A stretch of 27,090 bases of DNA from a virus, in the IMG/VR virus record IMGVR_UViG_3300020169_000090, positions 1-27,090 of that record; one strand, written 5' to 3'. The notes under the pieces are model-generated. The model worked only from the letters and a program-made list of their open reading frames with translations. It did no database searches and was not told where the DNA came from. This document shows positions 20,692 through 27,065 of this stretch, in pieces; the stretch's first letter is position 1; every line of letters starts with the position of its first letter. Position numbers and translations under genes: made by a program.

Positions 20692-20739
20692 TTGACTTTA
20701 CGTCTCAATTGTTTATTATAACAAACATACACAACGCAA
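20692..20739 (+). promoter_or_regulatory. Early-type promoter P4 with leader box
   Basis: TTGACT (20692-20697), 16 bp, TATTAT (20714-20719), CAACGCAA (20732-20739). A near-palindrome GTTTATTATAACAAAC (20711-20726) covers the -10. AACCC/GGGTT (20679-20683 and 20689-20693) forms a small inverted repeat at the -35. The sequence closely matches P1 from the -10 to the leader box. Confidence 0.78.
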
Positions 20740-20752
20740 ACAGGGGAACGAA

Positions 20753-21103
20753 ATGAGCAATATAGACGTAGCAAAAACAATAATTCAGCAGATAGAAGAT
20801 GGCACTGATATCCACGGCAATAGCGGCAGGGTTCTTTTGATGTGCTGGGGTGCTGACAGATTTACTGGGATTCCACAGTCAGAGGATGATAGAGGAAAGT
20901 TGAGTTTTTCAGTAAAAGCTAGAAAGTTCAAAGGCCATGTCCAAATTACCTTAACTTGGATGGATACTTACACCGTCAAGTTCTTTAAGAAAAAGAAAGG
21001 CTGCTTGACCGTTGTTCATGAGATTAATGACGTTTACTTTATGGAGCTTGCCTCCGTAATTGACAGCTATGTTGAGTCTAACCAAGAATCTATAAGAGCA
21101 TAG
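20753..21103 (+). CDS. Conserved phage hypothetical protein (116 aa)
   Basis: First gene after promoter P4 with GGGGAACG upstream of ATG 20753. It contains VAKTIIQQIEDG near the N-terminus, GKLSFSVKARKFKGHVQITL in the middle and WMDTYTVKFFKKKKG after it. I recognise this general pattern from small proteins of phages and plasmids (a short helix, then a beta sheet, then a C-terminal helix), without a known function. It is basic in the middle. Confidence 0.65.
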   Translation: MSNIDVAKTIIQQIEDGTDIHGNSGRVLLMCWGADRFTGIPQSEDDRGKLSFSVKARKFKGHVQITLTWMDTYTVKFFKKKKGCLTVVHEINDVYFMELASVIDSYVESNQESIRA

Positions 21104-21109
21104 GGGGAT

Positions 21110-21583
21110 ATGATGCAAGGTAGCAAAGGCCCAAGATTGAAGTTCGTTAGAGATCTTATACAGAAAAAAGAATCAGCTATAAAGGCTAGCGATGAGCTGC
21201 ATGATATTGTGCGGATAGAGAATAACGTCAGCCCTAGGCTGAGGACTCAATTGAAGCTTCTTAAAAAACAGGAGAAACGTATTTTGGAAAAAGAAATTGA
21301 GAGATCAAAGAAGGCTAAAATCTTAGACCCTGAAACAAAAGTGTTATCAGAAAAGCCGCCAACCCTGAAAGAAGCGCAAGATTTTGTCGGAGGATATGTG
21401 CAAATGATAAGTTTAGGGAAAGGCCGCCAAATGATAGTTAATGAAGAAGCTTATATTCTACCTGTTGAATTAAAGCACAACCCAGAGGCGACTGAGATTG
21501 CCAAAAGAGGCAGCGCCGTTATAGGGTCAAGAGGGATTCTGGGTAATGCCTTGGTATTAACCGGAGCCGCGTTGTGGAAATAG
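21110..21583 (+). CDS. Hypothetical protein with DUF3846-like C-terminal domain (157 aa)
   Basis: The N-terminal 80 residues are very basic, helical and coiled-coil-like (KLLKKQEKRILEKEIERSKK). From residue 88 a small domain has DFVGGYVQMISLGKGRQMIV, VNEEAYILPVELKHNPEATE and GILGNALVLTG, resembling DUF3846-type phage proteins (GGY...NEE...NP...GNA.V). The N-terminal basic part is not typical of that group. ATG at 21110 or 21113, GGGGG upstream. No enzyme role is indicated. Confidence 0.65.
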   Translation: MMQGSKGPRLKFVRDLIQKKESAIKASDELHDIVRIENNVSPRLRTQLKLLKKQEKRILEKEIERSKKAKILDPETKVLSEKPPTLKEAQDFVGGYVQMISLGKGRQMIVNEEAYILPVELKHNPEATEIAKRGSAVIGSRGILGNALVLTGAALWK

Positions 21584-21786
21584 GATTTATAGGGCCAAGG
21601 CATCCTCAATCTACAAGAATAAAAAAAAATGGGAGGCCAAAAACAACCGGACCCTTTAAGACCCGCGATCGTCTAGTGGAAGCTGTGCTAGAGCGTAGCG
21701 CCAAAGGTAAGAGTGCACAACATATCGCAAGGATTCTAGGCGTTAGTCAGCCGACTATAACGAAAATTATTAAGGAAAAGAAATGA
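21574..21786 (+). CDS. Small HTH protein (resolvase-type HTH, 70 aa)
   Basis: A basic protein with a C-terminal HTH, AKGKSAQHIARILGVSQPTI followed by TKIIKEKK, similar to the HTH that ends Hin-type recombinases. GRPKT before it resembles an AT-hook-like minor-groove arm. No catalytic recombinase domain is present, so it is a DNA-binding regulator candidate. The only in-frame start is GTG at 21574, overlapping the preceding stop by 10 bp; the last codons overlap the next gene as ATGA. Confidence 0.65.
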   Translation: MEIGFIGPRHPQSTRIKKNGRPKTTGPFKTRDRLVEAVLERSAKGKSAQHIARILGVSQPTITKIIKEKK

Positions 21787-21887
21787 TCAAGAAACAACTT
21801 GATAAACTAATGGTGCCACGCTTCACGGGCGGGGCGATGATCGTGGTTTTTCTATTCGGCTATGTTATTGGAGCAATCCTGCTGTAA
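21783..21887 (+). CDS. 34-aa single-span membrane miniprotein
   Basis: ATG 21783-21785 overlaps the HTH stop (ATGA) and TAA ends at 21887, 1 bp before the convergent gene. The product has a basic N-terminus (MIKKQLDKLMVPR) and a hydrophobic segment (GGAMIVVFLFGYVIGAILL), so it is likely one inner-membrane span with the N-terminus in the cytoplasm. Possible roles are a superinfection or membrane-stress peptide or holin-like factor, undecided. Confidence 0.55.
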   Translation: MIKKQLDKLMVPRFTGGAMIVVFLFGYVIGAILL

Positions 21888-21888
21888 T

Positions 21889-22137
21889 TTACCAAGACGG
21901 CTTTTTAGGATCATCCTTTGAGGCCGTTTTTTTCTCTAACTCACGCTCTATCAAAATCTGAGTGTAATGAATCACCTTCCGCAAGTCATCGACTCCACCC
22001 TTATATTGCCATCGGCTGATATACTTCACAACATTGGCTTCACACCATCCCAAATTATTGGCTAGTATGTATTCAGTTGGTTGGAGCATCATTAACTTAT
22101 AATGGTTGCCCCCTATTTGCTCGTCAAATGCGCTCAC
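21889..22137 (-). CDS. DUF3310 protein
   Basis: An 82-residue protein with the DUF3310 pattern: IGGNHYKLMMLQPTEYI (8-24), WCEANVVKYISRWQYKGG (31-48) and DDLRKVIHYTQILIERE. Relatives include T7 gp1.7-like nucleotide-metabolism proteins. GTG start at 22137 overlaps the stop of the metallophosphoesterase gene (GTGA). A plus-strand terminator lies inside its 3' coding end. Confidence 0.85.
   Translation of the reverse strand: MSAFDEQIGGNHYKLMMLQPTEYILANNLGWCEANVVKYISRWQYKGGVDDLRKVIHYTQILIERELEKKTASKDDPKKPSW
21897..21933 (+). terminator. Intrinsic terminator embedded in the DUF3310 gene
   Basis: Nested plus-strand hairpin: ACGGC (21897-21901) with GCCGT (21923-21927) and inside it AGGAT (21907-21911) with ATCCT (21913-21917), followed by seven T (21927-21933). 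It terminates the P4 operon within the 3' end of the convergent gene. Confidence 0.75.
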
Positions 22138-23312
22138 TTTATTCGCTCCACGTTCACCTTTAATCTCCCTTCTTCTCCGAAATCCTTGTGCATGATTACG
22201 CAGCTCATGCTCCTAGAGCTACTGTAGCCTGAGCCTGAATGCCAACTATCAGCAGGGGCCAAGATATTCCAAGACTCAAAAGTTGCCCCTGAATACTCTT
22301 CTTCCTTCTGCTTGTGATGTATATGACCCGTCCAGACAAAAACGTGATCTGATTCGCCCCATTCTTTTCTCAGGTTAGAGACAATTGACCCGTGAAGATT
22401 AGACATTTTAATCCTGTCTCCGTGATGGGTCACAATTAGATTCTTGCCCCACTGCCACCAAATGAACTTAGACGCGTTATCGAAAACGCGAACACGCGGA
22501 TCTTCCTCAAAATACAGTCTCATAACCTCATTGAGCCATAAAGCTGCATCTGGATCGTGGTTCCCGCGAACATTCACAAGCCAAACCTCAGAATGCTTCT
22601 CAAGCATACGAAGGACAGTGCCCTTTATTACATTGCTCGCCGCCCTTATCGTCTTGGAGTAACGGCCATCGCTGTCCAGTAGGTTCTTACTGTTAGGAGT
22701 TGAACTTGTGGAGTCATTGACGTGCATGAAGTCGCCAAGGTTCACGAGCACTCCAACCTTAGCTGCTGGCGCTACACTTACCAGTCGATCAACTGCGCTT
22801 TCTAGGAGACGTTGCGAAATCTTGACATCATAGTCATCGCCCATTGTCTCAGTGTGGTGAGCAAGCATCCCAAGATGATGATCCCCAATAATATAAGCAA
22901 CCATGTAATCGTCATCAATGCCTGTGGGCGAGACAGTGGGAGTGTGTATTCCTGTGAGCTCATCTTTAAACCCCTCCACAAACTGAGCGATTAATTCTTC
23001 TATTTTTTGGCGTTCTGGCTCTTGGATGTGCCACTGTAAGACAATATCACCATCCGTGTTGTACGCCGTTGATATTCTTTTTGTTGTGAAACTCGGGGCC
23101 GTCTGCCTGTTGACGTTGTAGGCTGGCGCTACACCTTGCAGTGCTGCTTTCCTGTGGATATTGGATACTAAGGAGTGGATTCTTTTGGAGTTCTTGTCAA
23201 GGTCTTTAGCTATATCTGTTTGGCTCATCCCATCAAGGGTCATCTGGATAACCGTTCTCTGAAGATCAGTATCGCAGAAATCTAAATGCTCTTTCGTTGT
23301 CCTATATTTCAT
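22134..23312 (-). CDS. Calcineurin-like metallophosphoesterase with N-terminal HTH
   Basis: A 392-residue protein. The N-terminus (12-55) contains an HTH (LDGMSQTDIAKDLDKNSKRI). The metal-dependent phosphoesterase domain has IIGDHHLG (141-148), LVNLGDFMH (189-197), VRGNHDPD (248-255), THHGDRIKM and WTGHIHHKQ, the full five-motif dinuclear metal set. It may hydrolyse nucleotides, nucleic acid or a protein phosphate. Similar HTH-fused phosphoesterases are widespread in phages, often near replication genes. Start is ATG 23312 (a TTG at 23321 is only marginal), overlapping the previous gene by 11 bp. Confidence 0.88.
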   Translation of the reverse strand: MKYRTTKEHLDFCDTDLQRTVIQMTLDGMSQTDIAKDLDKNSKRIHSLVSNIHRKAALQGVAPAYNVNRQTAPSFTTKRISTAYNTDGDIVLQWHIQEPERQKIEELIAQFVEGFKDELTGIHTPTVSPTGIDDDYMVAYIIGDHHLGMLAHHTETMGDDYDVKISQRLLESAVDRLVSVAPAAKVGVLVNLGDFMHVNDSTSSTPNSKNLLDSDGRYSKTIRAASNVIKGTVLRMLEKHSEVWLVNVRGNHDPDAALWLNEVMRLYFEEDPRVRVFDNASKFIWWQWGKNLIVTHHGDRIKMSNLHGSIVSNLRKEWGESDHVFVWTGHIHHKQKEEEYSGATFESWNILAPADSWHSGSGYSSSRSMSCVIMHKDFGEEGRLKVNVERIK

Positions 23313-23550
23313 CTTCTTCAAACATCATGTTGAAAAAAACATTTGAGCTAATTTGAAGCCGCCCCATGATGGCTGCAATTGAGTCAGGGTCTACGGAGAA
23401 GGTTCCGTCAATATCTAAACCAAATCCATCATGCTTTTCAGTTATGATTATCGCCCCTGATAACCTGCCCTCTTTGCAGTCAACAAGAAGCCTTTCTAGG
23501 GTTTCTAAGACCTCTTTTAGATTCTTATCCAATGTTACGACAGACCCCAT
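23302..23550 (-). CDS. Hypothetical protein (82 aa)
   Basis: The first gene of the minus-strand phosphoesterase operon. It has a helical N-terminus (LDKNLKEVLETLERLLVDC), a beta hairpin (AIIITEKHDGFGLDIDG), and an acidic end (MMFEEDEI). I do not recognise the family. It overlaps the phosphoesterase start by 11 bp and has GGAGCG upstream of ATG 23550. Confidence 0.6.
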   Translation of the reverse strand: MGSVVTLDKNLKEVLETLERLLVDCKEGRLSGAIIITEKHDGFGLDIDGTFSVDPDSIAAIMGRLQISSNVFFNMMFEEDEI

Positions 23551-23576
23551 GAGATAAACGCTCCATTAACCTGACA

Positions 23577-23604
23577 ATCTTACCAATAAGATCAATCTAT
23601 TCAA
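23577..23604 (-). promoter_or_regulatory. Candidate promoter of the phosphoesterase operon
   Basis: Minus strand: TTGAAT (complement of 23599-23604), 16 bp, TAAGAT (complement of 23577-23582). Its spacing equals that of the phage's plus-strand promoters. The parS-like dyad lies immediately upstream. Confidence 0.5.
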
Positions 23605-23606
23605 TG

Positions 23607-23622
23607 CGTTTCATGTGAAACA
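23607..23622. promoter_or_regulatory. parS-like palindrome between divergent promoters
   Basis: The sequence CGTTTCATGTGAAACA has arms GTTTCA/TGAAAC around TG. It matches the bacterial ParB site consensus TGTTTCACGTGAAACA at 14 of 16 positions. It lies between the minus-strand -35 (23599-23604) and plus-strand -35 (23637-23642), where a shared operator would act. Confidence 0.5.
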
Positions 23623-23636
23623 TTGCACGAAATGGG

Positions 23637-23669
23637 TTGTATTCTGGATAATTGTTTGTTATGCTAACC
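23637..23669 (+). promoter_or_regulatory. Promoter P5 of the right early operon
   Basis: TTGTAT (23637-23642, preceded by GGG), 17 bp, TATGCT (23660-23665). GTTTGTTATGCTAACC (23654-23669) retains the left half of the -10-overlapping palindrome seen at P1 and P4. No CAACGCAA box follows. The first gene starts at 23692 after AAAGGG. Confidence 0.6.
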
Positions 23670-23691
23670 TGACATTAAAAAAGGAAAGGGT

Positions 23692-23916
23692 ATGAGCGCA
23701 AAAATTATTTTTTTAAACGCCGAGACTGGGGATAGCAACCCCCTTGTAAGTGTTTTGATGTTGTCAAGCATGAAGGCTAACTATCCAGAGCTAGTTGAGG
23801 AGCGAGGATTTGATGGTGCAGATATCGCAATGGCCAACCTGTACGGAGACCAATGGGATAGCTGCAAAGAGGTTATTTGGCAGTGGTATGACAAGGAGGC
23901 CATTGATGTTAATTAA
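23692..23916 (+). CDS. Hypothetical protein (74 aa)
   Basis: First gene of the right early operon. It begins MSAKIIFLNAETGDSNPLVS and has YPELVEERGFDGADIAMANL in the middle, predicted mixed alpha/beta. No family is recognised. The stop overlaps the next gene by 11 bp, and AAAGGG lies upstream of the start. Confidence 0.6.
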   Translation: MSAKIIFLNAETGDSNPLVSVLMLSSMKANYPELVEERGFDGADIAMANLYGDQWDSCKEVIWQWYDKEAIDVN

Positions 23917-24415
23917 TGAAAAAAGTTGCGGAAAAGACTTTTTGTTCCAAAAGGTTGAGATGCCAAACCAAGAGTGGAAAGACTTCTTGGGGGAAAAGAA
24001 GGAATGGTTCCCTAATATAAAAGAAGGGTTAGCCAGAGATCTATTTGAAGAAATGAATCTTTGGGCTGGGTTTTCTTCTGACAAATACCACGTTCAAGCA
24101 AGAGAGCTTTTGCCTAGCGAGCATGGATTCCCAGATGACAAGCCGCCTATCTGGTTGAGCATAAAGCGGCATGACAAAGAGGCTTTCCATGATTGGCGCG
24201 TGTTCCAAAGAATAAAGAATGCAATACTAGGAGAGGAGTGGGAGGGGGTTGAGATATACCCAGCAGAAAGCAGACTTGTAGATACCTGCAACCAGTATCA
24301 CCTATTTTGTTGGAGCGATACGTTCCCCATATATGTCTTCAATAGCAGAGCGTTGTGCAACGGAGAAGAATCAAAAACCAGAAACACAAAACAGAGAGAA
24401 TTAAATGACTATTAA
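23906..24415 (+). CDS. Conserved phage hypothetical protein, DUF7694-like (169 aa)
   Basis: Starts at ATG 23906 after AAGGAGG; the longer frame to 23795 is rejected because it lies inside the upstream gene. The middle part has WLSIKRHDKEAFHDWRVFQR (about 88-107) followed by IKNAILGEEWEGVEIYPAES, RLVDTCNQYHLFCWSDTFPI. This block resembles DUF7694-type proteins that are common in phages and of unknown role. The N-terminal 85 residues are extra and acidic/aromatic. Confidence 0.7.
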   Translation: MLINEKSCGKDFLFQKVEMPNQEWKDFLGEKKEWFPNIKEGLARDLFEEMNLWAGFSSDKYHVQARELLPSEHGFPDDKPPIWLSIKRHDKEAFHDWRVFQRIKNAILGEEWEGVEIYPAESRLVDTCNQYHLFCWSDTFPIYVFNSRALCNGEESKTRNTKQRELNDY

Positions 24416-24572
24416 AAAAGGCGGAATGGCGGATCTAATTGAGTTAGTTGACGAGCTTTCAGATAGGTACGATCAAAACTTTATGGGGCAGACTGTATCT
24501 CAAATGATGCAATGTTTAACAGAAGAAGATCAAGCAAGAGTTAAAAAGCTGATAAAAGGGAGCAGATCATGA
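24405..24572 (+). CDS. Small hypothetical protein (55 aa)
   Basis: ATG 24405, overlapping the previous stop by 11 bp, and TGA at 24570-24572 overlapping the next start (ATGA). The product MTIKKGGMADLIELVDELSD continues with a helical tail. It has no cysteines or membrane segment. Reality is supported by the overlaps and the ribosome site AGAGAG. Confidence 0.5.
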   Translation: MTIKKGGMADLIELVDELSDRYDQNFMGQTVSQMMQCLTEEDQARVKKLIKGSRS

Positions 24573-24799
24573 GCGAGAAAGATTTCGCAATCTTTTTAAC
24601 AAAAAACGAAGCGATGGTTTTAATTGAAGCGTTAAGCCACCCATCTCTAACTTCGGCGCTCCCTGAAGCGTTCAAAGGAAATATTGACGAATTGAAAATA
24701 AAAGCGAAACAAACGCTCAAGCTTCATTTGCTTGACGATGAAATTGAAAAAACAAGATTAAAGTATGATTTATTTAAGGAGGATTTGAATGAGCCGTGA
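24569..24799 (+). CDS. Small helical hypothetical protein (76 aa)
   Basis: An acidic, helical protein (LTKNEAMVLIEALSHPSLTS, then EIEKTRLKYDLFKEDL). It is in an unbroken chain of overlaps with neighbours (4 bp before, 11 bp after). No recognised domain. Confidence 0.6.
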   Translation: MSEKDFAIFLTKNEAMVLIEALSHPSLTSALPEAFKGNIDELKIKAKQTLKLHLLDDEIEKTRLKYDLFKEDLNEP

Positions 24800-24986
24800 A
24801 CTGGAATACCACTTCTGCGAAAGAGATGAAGGGTGGGCAGAATATGATAACAGAGGGATTTATCTTACGTTTGTCTGCGATGTATGCGTGGAAGCCAAGC
24901 TATCCAAATACAGGAAAGACGTTCTCTGCGATGCGTTGAATGCAGTAAAATATTGGGCAGATGAGCCTATTGAGGAAGAATTATGA
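24789..24986 (+). CDS. CxxC-containing phage protein (65 aa)
   Basis: Starts at ATG 24789 after AAGGAGG. It contains YDNRGIYLTFVCDVCVEAKL and SKYRKDVL, a pattern I know from environmental-phage hypothetical proteins with one CxxC pair (here C30/C33-type spacing), probably a metal site. Its stop overlaps the next start by 4 bp. Confidence 0.7.
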   Translation: MSRELEYHFCERDEGWAEYDNRGIYLTFVCDVCVEAKLSKYRKDVLCDALNAVKYWADEPIEEEL

Positions 24987-25231
24987 AAGGGTCTGATTTA
25001 AAAAGTTTACGGACAAGGCTCGGATTGAGTCAAGCTGAAGTTGCAAGAATGCTTGGCTACTTCTCTGCGGGAGAGCCTAATCGTTCTCAAATCTCTAGAT
25101 ACGAGAATAACTACCAAAAAATTAATGGCAGACTAAAAGATGCCATTATTGCCAACTTTAGCTGGGAGGCAGAGAAAAGGCTCCCTGATCCAGATGAAAT
25201 GAAAAATGATCTCAAGTCCTTTAAGTTGTGA
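24983..25231 (+). CDS. XRE-family HTH protein (82 aa)
   Basis: An HTH of the Cro/CI XRE type: LKSLRTRLGLSQAEVARMLG (6-25) with a second half NRSQISRYENNYQKI (33-47). An insert FSAGEPN is present between the helices. The C-terminal tail is charged, with no protease domain. It is a candidate for binding the repeated promoter palindromes. Encoded late in the P5 operon. Confidence 0.75.
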   Translation: MKGSDLKSLRTRLGLSQAEVARMLGYFSAGEPNRSQISRYENNYQKINGRLKDAIIANFSWEAEKRLPDPDEMKNDLKSFKL

Positions 25232-25392
25232 TTGTTGGCGAGAAAATGCCGAGGCATTACGCTGATGAGATTGTTCTAATGAAGACCAAAGAAGAAAGAA
25301 TCGCTGCGCTAGAAAAAGTCCCTGATGAATGGAAATCTTTAGTCAAAAAGAATGTTGAGATAGCTTTTGCTATACGGAAAGGAAGGTCTTAA
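25228..25392 (+). CDS. Small phage protein starting MPRHYADEI (54 or 48 aa)
   Basis: GTG at 25228 overlaps the XRE stop (GTGA); ATG at 25246 is the alternative start, giving MPRHYADEIVLMKTKEERIA. The RHYxxEI...R..ALExVP pattern matches a common small phage protein family known to me only as hypothetical. It is the last gene before the terminator. Confidence 0.65.
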   Translation: MIVGEKMPRHYADEIVLMKTKEERIAALEKVPDEWKSLVKKNVEIAFAIRKGRS

Positions 25393-25416
25393 GGCCGCAA
25401 CCGGACTGATCCACCG

Positions 25417-25443
25417 AAACGGATCAACCCATTCCGTTTTTTT
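25417..25443 (+). terminator. Intrinsic terminator of the right early operon
   Basis: AAACGGA (25417-25423) pairs with TCCGTTT (25433-25439), loop TCAACCCAT, followed by seven T (25437-25443). It lies inside the 3' end of the convergent lysis-side gene. Confidence 0.8.
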
Positions 25444-25654
25444 CTGATAAATACTGGATGTTTAAACCGGCTAGAGTGCATAGCCTGTTTTTCTCGTTCA
25501 AGCCTTTATCTGTCAAGATTATGTTGCCGTTGTATAAGCGCGAAATAAGCCCCTCAGCGATAGCTTCTGATAGGTAGGGTTCTGGTATTGGGGCGCTACT
25601 CATAGCGGCTAGAATCGTGCCTAATCGCGCTGACTGCCTATTACTAAGCGCCAT
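25424..25654 (-). CDS. Hypothetical protein in lysis region (76 aa)
   Basis: MALSNRQSARLGTILAAMSS followed by PIPEPYLSEAIAEGLISRLY and NIILTDKGLNEKNRL, a compact helix-plus-wing arrangement without signal peptide or membrane span. It follows the lysozyme with an 11-bp overlap. A lysis inhibitor or winged-helix protein is possible, but no function is supported. Confidence 0.55.
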   Translation of the reverse strand: MALSNRQSARLGTILAAMSSAPIPEPYLSEAIAEGLISRLYNGNIILTDKGLNEKNRLCTLAGLNIQYLSEKNGMG

Positions 25655-26066
25655 ACTTGCCGGTTCTAATCATTTCGCAGATTGTAACCGCTCTATCCCC
25701 AACCTGCTTGGCCCATCTAGAGTCATAGAACTCATCAGCCGCTTCATCCCATTGGCTATTCGCCATCGCGGCGAGCGCGTTCTTAAACTTTAAAAGTCTT
25801 GTTATGCCTAGATTGAAGCATATATCAATAATCGCGTGTTCTCTTGCTTCGTTGAGGTTGCTAAACCAAGGAAAATTAGAATTAAGCTCTTTGATGCACC
25901 TAATTATGTCGTTGTCTAAAAGATAGTCAATTTCATCGTCTGCCAACCCGAGCCCAGATTTAGATATATTCCTGCCTACTCCTATAGTCTCGTAACCCGC
26001 AGAACAGAGATATACTTTATCCTTGACCCCCTCGTGCTTTCTCAGCATGTCCCTTAACTTCTGCAT
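25644..26066 (-). CDS. GH24 (T4-type) endolysin with Glu-Cys-Thr catalytic triad
   Basis: A 140-residue lysozyme cleaving peptidoglycan glycan strands. The catalytic segment is HEGVKDKVYLCSAGYETIGV: E12, C21 and T27 stand in the E-8-(D/C)-5-T arrangement of this family, C21 replacing the Asp of T4 lysozyme, a known tolerated variant. FNLGITRLLKFKNALAAM and WAKQVGDRA are further family motifs. There is no N-terminal signal or SAR segment, so it needs the neighbouring holin for export. ATG 26066 has AGGGAT upstream (GTG 26069 is the alternative), overlapping the holin stop. Confidence 0.92.
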   Translation of the reverse strand: MQKLRDMLRKHEGVKDKVYLCSAGYETIGVGRNISKSGLGLADDEIDYLLDNDIIRCIKELNSNFPWFSNLNEAREHAIIDICFNLGITRLLKFKNALAAMANSQWDEAADEFYDSRWAKQVGDRAVTICEMIRTGKYGA

Positions 26067-26464
26067 CACTTATCCCTGTGTACGCCTTTGTGCTTTTCAT
26101 ACGTCCTAAGCCCGCCAAGCCCCAGCATCCCTAAAAGAACGGGCATCATAGTGTCCAGAGGAATAAGAGGCACCACTATATCGACCTCCGATATAGCCAA
26201 AACAAAATTGGTGAACGGTATAACCATGAAGTTCCCAGCTAAAGCAAAAACGCAGCACCATCCGGTGGCGGGCCGCCAGCCGGACACGAACAGCGACTTG
26301 TGGGCCGCCTCGACCTGATTGATAGCCATCTGACCTTTAGCAATTTCTTGCGCGTATTTCTGCGACATCGTTGCAATTTCATGCGCCAAGACGTTCTTCT
26401 GGTCTTTGTCCTCTATGAACTTGTCTAATAGTCCCGTAATGGGACCAATGAGTTTTTCAATCAT
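26066..26464 (-). CDS. Holin of the GTA/3TM type
   Basis: A 132-residue membrane protein. An amphipathic N-terminal helix (residues 1-50) leads to SLFVSGWRPATGWCC (57-71), the signature of the Holin_3TM/GTA-holin family, and hydrophobic spans at about 68-91 and 95-118. It makes the inner-membrane lesion that releases the lysozyme encoded next. Starts at ATG 26464, overlapping the downstream-of-operon small membrane gene by 4 bp. Confidence 0.82.
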   Translation of the reverse strand: MIEKLIGPITGLLDKFIEDKDQKNVLAHEIATMSQKYAQEIAKGQMAINQVEAAHKSLFVSGWRPATGWCCVFALAGNFMVIPFTNFVLAISEVDIVVPLIPLDTMMPVLLGMLGLGGLRTYEKHKGVHRDK

Positions 26465-26613
26465 TCTTTAGCTTTGCCGATGTTGAACGCAAAAAGCTCC
26501 AGTACCTTATAGACTTTGGCGATAATAGCATCGTCTTTTGGCGTAGGGGTTAATGCACAGATTGCGCTACAGAATGCCACCAGTGCTGTTGCTAGGTTCA
26601 GATATTCCATCAT
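26461..26613 (-). CDS. Small membrane protein of the lysis cassette (50 aa)
   Basis: Starts at ATG 26613 after AAGGAG; the open frame to 26694 overlaps the neighbour and lacks a ribosome site. A hydrophobic segment (LNLATALVAFCSAICAL) is followed by TPTPKDDAIIAKVYKVLEL and ends GKAKE. I remember the TPTPKDD...GKAKE form from phage lysis cassettes. Probably a holin-associated or antiholin peptide, unproven. Confidence 0.65.
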   Translation of the reverse strand: MMEYLNLATALVAFCSAICALTPTPKDDAIIAKVYKVLELFAFNIGKAKE

Positions 26614-26630
26614 TTTATTCTCCTTGTTGG

Positions 26631-27065
26631 TTATTGGACAATCGCAGAAATAATCGTGAAGCAAGCATACAAGCCGACACAAATTAGACCACACGCAACC
26701 ACGAGTCCTGCAAAGTGCATCCTTCTGTTTATTTTCTGAATGTGCGCGTTCTTGGCTTCTAGTCTGGCCTTGCGAGCCTTAGCCTGAAAGATTATAAAGT
26801 CATCCCACAATCCAGCCCGTCCGTAGTAGACCATGAAGTCTTTTAATTCTTCCTCTGCCTTTGCGATCTGTTCTAAAGCCATGAATTCTTCTGCGTCACT
26901 TGCAAACAAAGACTTCTTGTTCTTCTGCTGCCTAGCCTTTATGTCTTCCTTGCAGTTGACCATCTGACCGATCTGGCCAAAGCAATCGCTTAGGTCTTTG
27001 CCGTTCCCGATGAATTCTTTGACAACTCCAAATGCGGCATTAAAGGCAACAAGTTCAGCAATCAT
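26631..27065 (-). CDS. Conserved phage protein with C-terminal membrane anchor
   Basis: A 144-residue protein; residues 1-35 (MIAELVAFNAAFGVVKEFIG) are hydrophobic-helical, the middle contains EEFMALEQIAKAEEELKDFM then YYGRAGLWDDFIIFQ, and a membrane span occupies about 118-142. This pattern is known to me from genes flanking holins and tail genes in T7-like and marine phages; role unknown. AAGGAAG precedes ATG 27065. The window ends 25 bp upstream of it, and the preceding gene is not visible. Confidence 0.7.
   Translation of the reverse strand: MIAELVAFNAAFGVVKEFIGNGKDLSDCFGQIGQMVNCKEDIKARQQKNKKSLFASDAEEFMALEQIAKAEEELKDFMVYYGRAGLWDDFIIFQAKARKARLEAKNAHIQKINRRMHFAGLVVACGLICVGLYACFTIISAIVQ

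Noticed and set aside
25228-25392. Absence of a gene between the XRE gene and the terminator
   Set aside because: A GTGA-coupled frame exists with the recurring RHYxxEI pattern, so it was annotated as a short gene.
25424-25436. A minus-strand promoter suggested by AATGGGTTGAT inside the terminator
   Set aside because: It resembles the -35 context of P1 but no -10 follows at 16-18 bp; the bases form the terminator loop and stem.
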